Position numbers and translations under genes: made by a program. A stretch of 5,442 nucleotides of DNA, from assembly GCA_022360075.1 (NCBI GenBank), contig JAKSDN010001253.1, forward strand, positions 1 to 5,442. The letters are read 5' to 3'. Positions within the stretch are counted from its first letter, which is position 1. Each line of letters opens with the position of its first letter. The notes beneath the pieces are model-generated. The model searched no databases, was not told where the DNA came from, and was given only the letters and a program-made list of their open reading frames with translations. The stretch is from Kiloniellales bacterium (lineage in GTDB: Bacteria > Pseudomonadota > Alphaproteobacteria > Kiloniellales > JAKSDN01). Of the stretch, positions 1 through 5,442 are shown one piece after another.

Positions 1-743
1 CAGAGCAGGTTCGCGTCGGGCAAATAGCCCTCGAAGATGTTGCGCTCGACGCCGAAGTGGTTCGCGGCCTGGAAGTAGCGGGTGATGTGCCACCAGGCGG
101 CGTAGCCGAGCCGGTCGAGCTGGGTCAGAACCTTCGCCGCCGCGCCTGCGCCATTGACGGCGATGAAGAGCGCCGGCGAGCAGCGCGAGATCAGGTCGCC
201 GGCGCCTTCCAGCACCTCGGCCTCGGCGCCGCTGGTGTCGATCTTGATGAGGCGGCAGCGGCCGATCGCCAGGTCGTCGAGCGCGACCATCTCGACATCC
301 TCGCCGTTCGGCAGCGACGAAGGCGTCACGGCGCCCCAGTTGAAGGGCACTTTCGGATCGACCACCGGCATCTGCGCCAGGCTGCGGCGGGCGCCGGCGG
401 CGACGTTGAGGCACATCACGTTCAGCAGGTTGTTGAGCGCCACGTTGCCGCACAGGGTCTGGAACACGACACGCTGGGCTTCCAGCGCCAGGATACCGCC
501 GCTAAGGCCCACGCGCTGGGCCAAGGGAATGGTATGGGTGCCGATATTGGCGCCGACGTCGACCACCACGTCGCCATCTTTGACGATCTGGCGCAGCGTA
601 TCGATCTCGCCTTCGCACCACTCGCCGTAGGTCTCGAGCGAGCGGCCGATGAAGCTGTCGTTCTTGTTGTAGATGAAGGCCCCGTGCTTGGCCTTGATGA
701 CCCGTGTGTGTTCGTTCTCGAACAGGCAATCTGCCGCGCTCAC
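1..743 (-). CDS. FkbM-family SAM-dependent methyltransferase, C-terminus cut by window edge
   Basis: FkbM-family enzymes transfer a methyl group from S-adenosylmethionine, usually to an oxygen of a sugar or other small-molecule acceptor; the acceptor here is unknown. Reading the minus strand from GTG at 743 gives 247 open codons. Visible landmarks are the SAM-binding motif I VDVGANIGTHT (residues 61-71), the acidic end of the next strand ALEAQR (86-91) followed by VFQTLCGNVALN (93-104), and the FkbM signature region IKIDTSGAEAEVLEGA (166-181). Near the edge, WWH (217-219) and FGVERNIF (230-237) resemble the family C-terminus, so the stop should lie close outside the window unless the protein is fused to something. 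Start choice: GAGGA lies 8 bases before the GTG and an in-frame TAG lies 21 bases upstream. From memory of the family, three usually conserved positions differ: EPQ is EAQ, DxEG is DTSG, and YVEN is FIAVN. Almost all codons end in G or C. Family assignment is confident; substrate is not. Confidence 0.88.
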   Translation of the reverse strand, partial: MSAADCLFENEHTRVIKAKHGAFIYNKNDSFIGRSLETYGEWCEGEIDTLRQIVKDGDVVVDVGANIGTHTIPLAQRVGLSGGILALEAQRVVFQTLCGNVALNNLLNVMCLNVAAGARRSLAQMPVVDPKVPFNWGAVTPSSLPNGEDVEMVALDDLAIGRCRLIKIDTSGAEAEVLEGAGDLISRCSPALFIAVNGAGAAAKVLTQLDRLGYAAWWHITRYFQAANHFGVERNIFEGYLPDANLL

Positions 744-744
744 G

Positions 745-777
745 TCAGGCGTCCTCGCAGTCTATGTCCACCGGCAT
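745..777 (-). other. possible 10-codon leader ORF before the methyltransferase
   Basis: ATG at 777-775 reads MPVDIDCEDA and stops with TGA at 747-745, one base before the methyltransferase GTG. An AAGGA sequence lies 10 bases upstream of the ATG. A terminating ribosome would be next to the GTG, so translational coupling is possible. A second tiny frame, from GTG at 784-782, ends in a TGA overlapping the same start. Such short frames are common by chance, so this is only a candidate. Confidence 0.15.
752..756 (-). promoter_or_regulatory. Shine-Dalgarno site deciding the GTG start of the methyltransferase
   Basis: GAGGA on the minus strand lies 8 bases before the GTG at 743-741. The reading frame is closed by TAG just upstream and has no ATG there, so this site supports GTG as the initiation codon. 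Confidence 0.6.
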
Positions 778-796
778 GAATCACGAATCCTTAACC

Positions 797-825
797 TTAA
801 AATCTTGTGAATTGCTTAAGCACAA
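797..825 (-). promoter_or_regulatory. weak candidate promoter for the methyltransferase gene
   Basis: This is the only AT-rich stretch in the gap between the two minus-strand genes. TTGTGC (825-820) and TTTTAA (802-797) are separated by 17 bases, each matching 3 of 6 consensus bases, so the boxes themselves are weak. The region also holds a perfect 10-bp palindrome, TGCTTAAGCA (813-822), and a tandem TTAAGG hexamer on the minus strand (800-789). The methyltransferase probably has its own promoter here because the previous gene ends about 200 bases upstream and the base composition differs. Confidence 0.25.
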
Positions 826-882
826 TGCTCAATTCAGGCATGGGGATTTGGCGCCGCAACCAGATGCGCCCCCTGCGGAGAT

Positions 883-919
883 CGGGCTCCGGACCCGACG
901 GCACCAGCCGTTGAGCCCG
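883..919 (-). other. GC-rich nested hairpin after the 463-residue protein gene
   Basis: CGGGCTC (883-889) pairs perfectly with GAGCCCG (913-919). Inside that loop ACGGC (898-902) pairs with GCCGT (907-911) around a 4-base loop. The structure begins about 21 bases past the stop codon of the operon's last gene. No T-rich tract follows on the minus strand, so it is not a canonical intrinsic terminator. It could protect the 3' end of the mRNA or assist factor-dependent termination. Confidence 0.35.
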
Positions 920-939
920 CGCCCCTTGGAAGAACCACG

Positions 940-2331
940 TCAATAGCGCAGCCCGTTGATCTGGTATTCTTCCGAGGCATTCTTGAACTGGACCACTGCT
1001 ATGCTTCTGTCCTTACTGTAACCGGCGCCTTTGGCATTTCGGCCCTCGATCGCCGCTCTGATTTCCGAGTTGAATCGCATGATCGGAGCGACCCTCATTG
1101 ACGCTTGGGCGACGTTCTCATCAAACGCCTCGACCGAGCCTCGCCTCATGTCAATCGCTCGCCAGCTTCCGGGTCTGTCATGCCAAACGACGTATGCGGT
1201 CTTCTCACTATCTCTATCATCCGGGTCGAGCGGGGCGATCAGCATATGTAGTTCCGGGTCGACACCGTGGATGAACTCGGCATTGTAGACTGATACAAAA
1301 AGCAGAGCCGCCTCCAGGGAGGAGGCCGAGCCTCGCTCTAGAACCCTGAAATGAGGCGTGATCTTTTGCCGCGAGCCGGCCGGAAACTTGATCGGGCTAT
1401 TCCGTACCTTGATAGGTAACGACGCACTCTGAAAGATCGCTCGGTAACACGCCCTGATAGCGTCCTCCTTGTCGAGGGTCGGGCTCCCGTCGGTGGTCCG
1501 TCTGCAGCTCTGACCCCGCTCGACGACCACTCGTGGCGGCCGCTTCGTCCAGGCGGCCAGAGAGGCCAGTAGGAACTCCTCCTCCACGGGGACATGCTGG
1601 CCTCTTGGTCCGGGCTTCTCCAGGTCCCAGGCTATGGTGAAGGGCTCGACGATTCTCGCCTGGATTGTGTCGGCGCCGAGCTTCCTTCCGATACTGTCTT
1701 CGATCGACCAATCGATAATGACCCTGTCCACCTCTCTCGAGGCGAGATCGAAGCCCGGGGAAAACAGCTTTTCCGTAGGAACGGCGCTGTTCGCCTTGAT
1801 CGTGAAGTCCCACGATTGCCGCTTCAGATCGATGTTCTTTCCCGCTTCGAACCTCACCGTCATGATGTGGTTCTCGGCGCAAGTGTTTTCGCCCACGATT
1901 TTCAGCCAGTAAGGGAAGTTCGCCGATCCAATGGAGTTCAGCAAATAGTGAGGAATGACATTGGGCATCATATAGTCGATCTTCAGGCAGTCATTGGTCG
2001 TCTTCATATCTGAACGCGTGTCCGTCCCGATGTTGCCCTCCTCTATCGAGGGACCGGTAGCACTTGGGGCGGCTGGACCCATGCCAATAAGCCCAAGCAG
2101 CGGCGCCCATTGATGCGCGATCGTCGCCAGTCCCGCAGAGATCGGTACCAACAATCCGACGACCATCGCTGTGCGCATCAGAAACCGTTTGAGCGTGGGT
2201 CTGGGTCGAGCCGAGAGCTGTCCGGAAGCGCCCTCGTTTCCGCCGCCGCGACCCTGCTTCGAGGGCGCGTCGCCGCTCGCGTTTCCGCCATCTGTTGGCA
2301 ACGCGGCCTCGCTGCTCGGCACGTCAGTCAT
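940..2331 (-). CDS. membrane-anchored protein of unknown function with a possible degenerate transglutaminase-like domain
   Basis: I do not recognise a named family for the whole protein (463 residues). Residues 1-45 are Gly/Ser/Pro-rich and probably disordered. A short basic stretch (41-53) precedes a hydrophobic segment (about 54-72), followed by a second apolar stretch to about 90, so the bulk is likely periplasmic. Residues about 112-235 alternate in a way suggesting a beta-sandwich, with cysteines at 115 and 151; a second pair is at 276 and 295, so disulfides are possible. Residues about 285-400 resemble the bacterial transglutaminase-like fold: RQKITPHFRVLERG (321-334), then SSLEAALLF (337-345) where a GTCLDLALLF-type helix is expected, TAYVVW (378-383) where HAFVxV is expected, and AIDM (392-395). 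That would put Ser338 and Thr378 at the Cys and His positions and keep Asp394; this is inference. AGAGGG lies 7 bases before the ATG. The gene begins 46 bases after the lytic transglycosylase stop, suggesting one operon. About 56% GC. Confidence 0.82.
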   Translation of the reverse strand: MTDVPSSEAALPTDGGNASGDAPSKQGRGGGNEGASGQLSARPRPTLKRFLMRTAMVVGLLVPISAGLATIAHQWAPLLGLIGMGPAAPSATGPSIEEGNIGTDTRSDMKTTNDCLKIDYMMPNVIPHYLLNSIGSANFPYWLKIVGENTCAENHIMTVRFEAGKNIDLKRQSWDFTIKANSAVPTEKLFSPGFDLASREVDRVIIDWSIEDSIGRKLGADTIQARIVEPFTIAWDLEKPGPRGQHVPVEEEFLLASLAAWTKRPPRVVVERGQSCRRTTDGSPTLDKEDAIRACYRAIFQSASLPIKVRNSPIKFPAGSRQKITPHFRVLERGSASSLEAALLFVSVYNAEFIHGVDPELHMLIAPLDPDDRDSEKTAYVVWHDRPGSWRAIDMRRGSVEAFDENVAQASMRVAPIMRFNSEIRAAIEGRNAKGAGYSKDRSIAVVQFKNASEEYQINGLRY

Positions 2332-2377
2332 GTCCTCGCCCTCTTATGGCATTTTCAAGTGGGTTCCGTTTGACACC

Positions 2378-4819
2378 TCACCGATAGAGCTGGAGCGCGT
2401 CGACAATCGCCAAATCGGCCGCGAGTTGCCGAGCGAATTTGCGCGACGCTACGCCAGCCGGGTCATTTTCACCCTTCGCAAATTCCGGCCTTCGAAACGA
2501 CTCCACCATGAGCTCGATGTCACCCATCCAGCCCTGCCGCCGCCAGACGTCGGTCCACTTCCTGACCAATCCGGCGCCCGAATGGTGCGCGAGAACGGCA
2601 AGGAACGGGTCGCCGTTGAAAGTCGAGAGCAACTTTTCAGCGAACCATCGACCGGCTAGACCGATGGAGAGGCTTTCATTGCGCAGAAAGCTGCGACGGT
2701 CGGCGGCCCCACTGTCCCGCAACAGGTTCCACTGCTGATCCAAGTCGTCGAAGGTGCTGGGAATGAACTGGAACAGGCCGAAGGCCTTCGCCGAAGACAA
2801 CGCGGCTGGATAGAAGAAACTCTCATTTCTCATGACGCTGTAAATGATATGGGCGGGTACGTTGTATTCAGCCGAAGCTGCTGTGACTAATTCCTCATAG
2901 ACTACAGGATAAGCCGCTGACAGATAACCGTCCGTGTTCATTAGATTGATTCTGGCTTCCAAAGACCGTTGGCTGCTCGGATGCACCAAAACGAGAGCCA
3001 GCGGCCAATCTCCCGCGCCTTGGCCGACCAGCTTAGCGATGGCTATGCGATTCGTTGCCGTGGCCTCTATGTCGGCGGCGACCAAGGCATCCTGGCGCAG
3101 CGCTATCATCACGGAGAGCCTCGGCAAGAGACCAAGCTCATCCAGCTCTTCGACCGTGAACTCCTGCAGCCGCTTTGCCTGGTCGAATTTCCGAAGTTCC
3201 TCTTCGCCCGCGAGAGCTTGGGCAAAGAGACCATTTCCGACGCTGTCTAGGATACGCTGGCGATAGCTATTTGCCGAAGGCGCGCTCTTTGACCCACTCG
3301 CCGCATTGTAGGCGTTGCGAAGCCACTGCTTGTCTCCTTCGTCCTGCAACAAGAGACGCTTGCGCGCTGTCTGGCCCTCGGAGAGATGCATGCGAGCTCG
3401 CAATCCATAGTAGCCAAAGGCATCGATTGCGACACAATCCTCAAAAGCCCGGCGCGCTCCTTCCAGATCGCCAAGATCCTCGGCGATCCGGCCGAGCCAG
3501 AACTGGATGCTGGGCAGATTGACTGAGGAATCATGACGCTCGACATAATCGGTCAGGAGCTTTTGAGCCGCATGTAAATCGTCGCCGCCACCGCGCCAAA
3601 TCAGGCCAAGGGCAGGATAGAATGTGGCTCTGTAGATGTAGTCTTTATCGTAGGCATAGTCATTATCGTGATCGAGCGAACGCAGCTCCTCGTACCACGC
3701 CAAGGCCGCGTTCAGATCCCCTTCGATCTGGCGCCCCCGAGCGAGCCAGAACAAGGCGTCGTCAAGCCGGTCGCTGGACGGAAACTCCTTGATCAGTCCC
3801 GTGAGGCCACGGTCGAACTCTTGATCTTCGCGACCGTATTGCAGCGCGTTCCAGAACATAGCATCGGCGGCGAGCTGCGGCCGAGCGTAGCGATAGACCT
3901 CGTGATAGATCTCGCTTCTTGCTGCGCGGGTCTTGTCTCTGGAAGCACGAGCCAGCCAATATCCGGCTTCAAGACGAACCTGCTCGTCCGGCGAGGAGTA
4001 GGCTTCCTGCAGGTGGGAGACCGCTGCCTTGCGTTGTCGGAGCTGTAAGAGCCGGCGGCCACGGAACAGAGCGATTCGATCCTCGCTCGCGATGCCATCG
4101 TCGACCACCAGCCTGTGGAGCGGGGCTTCCTCATCGACCCGATCGTCCGTGCGCAATCGACCCAGATAGGTGAGATAGTTTTCTCTCGCCTGCTGTCTCA
4201 GATTTCCGTGCAGGGCCCCTGACGCCAGCCGATAGTAGATGTCCTCTTCGAACGAGGGCAGGCTTCCTATGATTGGATGAGACCTGTAGATCGGATGCGG
4301 CTCAAAGATCGAGCGGCCAAGACGTGATTTCAGAAGGCTGTCGGCCCAGCCGAGGCCCTGCTTTAACGACCCAACGTCCACGGCAGTCTTGGTCTCTTGG
4401 ATCTGCAGCCACCGGTAAAGTGCAACTGAGACCAGGCCGACCGCGCCAAGGGTGTCATCGTAAGGGTCTGAAGACGCGAATTTCAGCAATTCCCCGAAGG
4501 CCTGCTCGGCATCGTCGTTTCGCCCCAGCTCCAGCAAAATCTCCGCCTCGAGGTATTTGTAGAACGGCCACAACGGAACTTGCATTTGCACGGTCTGCAG
4601 CTTGTCCAGGAGCTCCGCGTAGCGAGTTTGCAGCTCTCCCGAACCGCTGGCTGCGCGCTTCGGCATCAGAAGCAGATCGATGTCTTCCTGCGAGAATGAC
4701 TCTGCCGCCCTGGCTGTTGGAGCGATGCCTCCGATGACCAAGGATAGAAAACAAAAGAAGAGGGTAATGCCCCATAGTCTCTTGATTGTAGAGAGATGCA
4801 GGGGGTCGCGTTTAGGCAT
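2378..4819 (-). CDS. soluble lytic murein transglycosylase, Slt70-like (family 1)
   Basis: This family cleaves the MurNAc-GlcNAc bond of peptidoglycan in the periplasm, leaving 1,6-anhydro-MurNAc. From ATG 4819 the protein has 813 residues, longer than E. coli Slt70 (about 645 with signal); an ATG at 4837 would add six residues. Numbering below is from 4819. A signal peptide is visible: basic start, hydrophobic core about 15-33, and a TARA|A cleavage site near 38. Residues about 55-500 are alpha-helical with TPR-like units (for example around 355-380 and 438-465), and FGYYGLRA (468-475) matches the YYG element typical of the Slt70 superhelix. The catalytic domain (about 640-780) has MRNES (663-667, catalytic Glu666) and GLFQFIPST (681-689). 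Oddities: the AYN motif is AHH (744-746), and the usual ETRxYV end motif is not seen. GGGAG lies 6 bases before ATG 4819. It is first in an operon with the downstream membrane protein. Confidence 0.92.
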   Translation of the reverse strand: MPKRDPLHLSTIKRLWGITLFFCFLSLVIGGIAPTARAAESFSQEDIDLLLMPKRAASGSGELQTRYAELLDKLQTVQMQVPLWPFYKYLEAEILLELGRNDDAEQAFGELLKFASSDPYDDTLGAVGLVSVALYRWLQIQETKTAVDVGSLKQGLGWADSLLKSRLGRSIFEPHPIYRSHPIIGSLPSFEEDIYYRLASGALHGNLRQQARENYLTYLGRLRTDDRVDEEAPLHRLVVDDGIASEDRIALFRGRRLLQLRQRKAAVSHLQEAYSSPDEQVRLEAGYWLARASRDKTRAARSEIYHEVYRYARPQLAADAMFWNALQYGREDQEFDRGLTGLIKEFPSSDRLDDALFWLARGRQIEGDLNAALAWYEELRSLDHDNDYAYDKDYIYRATFYPALGLIWRGGGDDLHAAQKLLTDYVERHDSSVNLPSIQFWLGRIAEDLGDLEGARRAFEDCVAIDAFGYYGLRARMHLSEGQTARKRLLLQDEGDKQWLRNAYNAASGSKSAPSANSYRQRILDSVGNGLFAQALAGEEELRKFDQAKRLQEFTVEELDELGLLPRLSVMIALRQDALVAADIEATATNRIAIAKLVGQGAGDWPLALVLVHPSSQRSLEARINLMNTDGYLSAAYPVVYEELVTAASAEYNVPAHIIYSVMRNESFFYPAALSSAKAFGLFQFIPSTFDDLDQQWNLLRDSGAADRRSFLRNESLSIGLAGRWFAEKLLSTFNGDPFLAVLAHHSGAGLVRKWTDVWRRQGWMGDIELMVESFRRPEFAKGENDPAGVASRKFARQLAADLAIVDALQLYR

Positions 4820-4825
4820 CTTCAG

Positions 4826-4830
4826 CTCCC
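4826..4830 (-). promoter_or_regulatory. Shine-Dalgarno site favouring the inner start of the transglycosylase
   Basis: GGGAG on the minus strand is 6 bases before ATG 4819-4817. The upstream in-frame ATG (4837-4835) has no such site at normal spacing; its nearest purine-rich run is about 17 bases away. The inner start also gives a more typical signal peptide, beginning MPKR. Confidence 0.6.
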
Positions 4831-4851
4831 GGCACATGGTGCCGACGTTCT

Positions 4852-4886
4852 AGCCTCCCAGCAGATACCCTAGCGAATGGGAGGCT
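4852..4886 (-). repeat. 9-bp inverted repeat in the transglycosylase leader
   Basis: AGCCTCCCA (4852-4860) and TGGGAGGCT (4878-4886) are perfect complements separated by 17 bases. The proximal arm ends 33 bases before ATG 4819. In the mRNA this would fold into a 9-bp stem; in DNA it could be a two-half-site operator. No T tract follows, so a terminator is unlikely. A rough chance expectation for a repeat of this length and spacing in 450 bases is a few per cent. Confidence 0.5.
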
Positions 4887-5105
4887 CCACACTCAGATTT
4901 GACGCTATCTTTCGGGGATTTCAGTGCGATAGCTCACACGTGCGTTCACTTTGGCATTGTTCATCGATCTGGTCTTACTCGAGCATTGGCCTACTCTTGT
5001 TCAAAATAGTCGGCCCTTCTTGCTTCCGAAATTTGTGACGTGGACGCGGATCCGAAGGGCTTTAAACTCGCTGTCCACGCAGCGGTCGCGGACTAAGGTC
5101 AGGAC

Positions 5106-5134
5106 TTGAGAAAATTGAGCTAACCAATTGCTAT
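5106..5134 (+). promoter_or_regulatory. candidate rightward promoter
   Basis: TTGAGA (5106-5111) matches the -35 consensus at 5 of 6 bases. After 17 bases comes TGCTAT (5129-5134), a poor -10 at 3 of 6. Transcription would start near 5141, inside the palindrome described next. It points toward the edge gene, with a leader of about 150 bases if that gene starts at 5290. Confidence 0.3.
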
Positions 5135-5136
5135 CC

Positions 5137-5148
5137 AACGATATCGTT
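5137..5148. promoter_or_regulatory. perfect 12-bp palindrome, candidate operator
   Basis: AACGATATCGTT is identical to its reverse complement. It begins two bases after the candidate -10 box and covers the predicted start of transcription, a usual position for a repressor site. No regulator gene is visible in the window. One palindrome of this length is expected about once per 4 kb by chance, so location is the main support. Confidence 0.35.
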
Positions 5149-5289
5149 CGTGACATTCCGGATATGGCAATATGCGCATCACCGCAAGCTATCTACGTCA
5201 AGATCCGGCTGGATTAAACGATCGCTGGCTTTTCGATACGGTGAACGATTTCCTATCAGACATGGCTTCACCGCAAAGAGACGCGAGAT

Positions 5290-5442
5290 ATGCCGGCGAC
5301 TCGACTGACCGTTTCCACCGCTTGCCTTCAGGTCTGGCTCCTTGTGGCGCTCGGTTCGGCGCTTCTCCTTGCGCTGCCCTCGGAGGACAGAGACCCGCGC
5401 ACGGCTGGACGCCTCTCACTTGGGCTGGGCGTACCGTCGGCC
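5290..5442 (+). CDS. N-terminus of a membrane or exported protein, cut by window edge
   Basis: ATG 5290 opens a frame that stays open to the window end (51 codons). It encodes MPATRLTVSTACLQVWLL, then further apolar residues to about position 30, followed by a polar SEDRDPR stretch. This is the pattern of a signal peptide or signal anchor, with Arg5 before the core. Purine-rich GAGA (5278-5281) lies 8 bases before the start, and the frame is closed by TGA at 5242. By hand count about 70% of third codon positions are G or C. The competing frame from ATG 5172 is also open to the edge, but its final stretch has lower third-position GC, many Pro, Gly, Arg and Cys residues and no hydrophobic pattern, so I prefer this one. 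No family can be assigned from 51 residues. It is transcribed away from the transglycosylase gene. Confidence 0.5.
   Translation, partial: MPATRLTVSTACLQVWLLVALGSALLLALPSEDRDPRTAGRLSLGLGVPSA

Larger units (their letters stand above)
4838..5289. other. intergenic region, probable divergent promoters
   Basis: About 450 bases between the leftward transglycosylase gene and the rightward edge gene. I find no convincing gene in it. Sampled composition is lower than in the genes (about 48% GC over 4921-4980). It holds a 9-bp inverted repeat near the transglycosylase start, a partial CRP-like dyad (4923-4938), a CACGTG palindrome (4937-4942) and a perfect 12-bp palindrome (5137-5148). A frame on the plus strand from ATG 5172 is open to the window end and is discussed as an alternative to the gene called at 5290. 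Confidence 0.5.

Noticed and set aside
57..779. 240-codon open frame on the plus strand
   Set aside because: It is antisense to the methyltransferase, whose minus-strand frame has clear family motifs. Its product is rich in Arg, Ala, Asp and His with no recognisable domain, as expected for a shadow in GC-rich DNA.
1397..2013. Overlapping open frames of 139 and 161 codons inside the 463-residue gene
   Set aside because: They lie in other frames of a continuous longer gene that has a good start site, and their compositions are unlike natural proteins.
4923..4938. CRP-like dyad AGTGC-N6-TCACA
   Set aside because: One half site is perfect but the other matches only 3 of 5 bases, and alphaproteobacterial Crp-type proteins often use other consensus sequences.
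5013..5079. Two interleaved 7-bp inverted repeats (5013-5019 with 5054-5060; 5039-5045 with 5073-5079), suggesting switching stems
   Set aside because: About one 7-bp pair is expected by chance at such spacing in this much sequence, so there is no support without conservation.
5164..5217. 17-codon frame MAICASPQAIYVKIRLD
   Set aside because: It has no ribosome site and is too short to support.
5179..5276. Direct repeat TCACCGCAA at 5179-5187 and 5268-5276
   Set aside because: It is only 9 bases, with no attachment-site or mobile-element context.
5198..5419. 73-codon open frame on the minus strand
   Set aside because: No ribosome site or recognisable features are seen, the product is Pro/Arg/Ala-rich, and it opposes the better plus-strand candidate.

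Overview
The window looks like chromosomal or island DNA from a GC-rich Gram-negative bacterium. An alphaproteobacterium is my best guess, because a divergent FkbM-type methyltransferase sits beside envelope genes in DNA of high GC content. No marker gene fixes the taxon. There are no RNA genes, CRISPR arrays, transposases or integrases that I can recognise.

Layout. (1) 1-743, minus strand: the 5' part of an FkbM-family SAM-dependent methyltransferase gene, cut by the left edge, GTG start, about 66% GC. (2) 744-939: a gap with a GC-rich nested hairpin just after the next gene's stop and an AT-rich stretch that may be the methyltransferase promoter. (3) 940-2331, minus: a 463-residue protein, membrane-anchored at the N-terminus, of no family I can name with certainty. 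Its C-terminal half resembles a transglutaminase-like fold in which the catalytic Cys and His appear to be lost. (4) 2378-4819, minus: a large periplasmic soluble lytic transglycosylase of the Slt70 type (813 residues from the preferred start), 46 bases upstream of gene 3 and probably co-transcribed with it. (5) 4838-5289: about 450 bases without a convincing gene, probably a divergent promoter region, with a 9-bp inverted repeat before the transglycosylase gene and a perfect 12-bp palindrome in a plausible rightward promoter. (6) 5290-5442, plus: probably the first 51 codons of a membrane or exported protein, running off the right edge.

How they may work together. The transglycosylase would be exported and cleave peptidoglycan. 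The downstream protein would be held in the inner membrane with its bulk in the same compartment. The pair reads as a two-gene cell-wall module transcribed leftward. Both proteins show substitutions at positions normally conserved for catalysis: AHH instead of AYN in the transglycosylase, and Ser/Thr at the expected Cys/His positions of the transglutaminase-like domain. The pair is near 56% GC against about 66% for the methyltransferase gene, which suggests a different origin. The methyltransferase is probably an independent unit, and its substrate cannot be read from this window.
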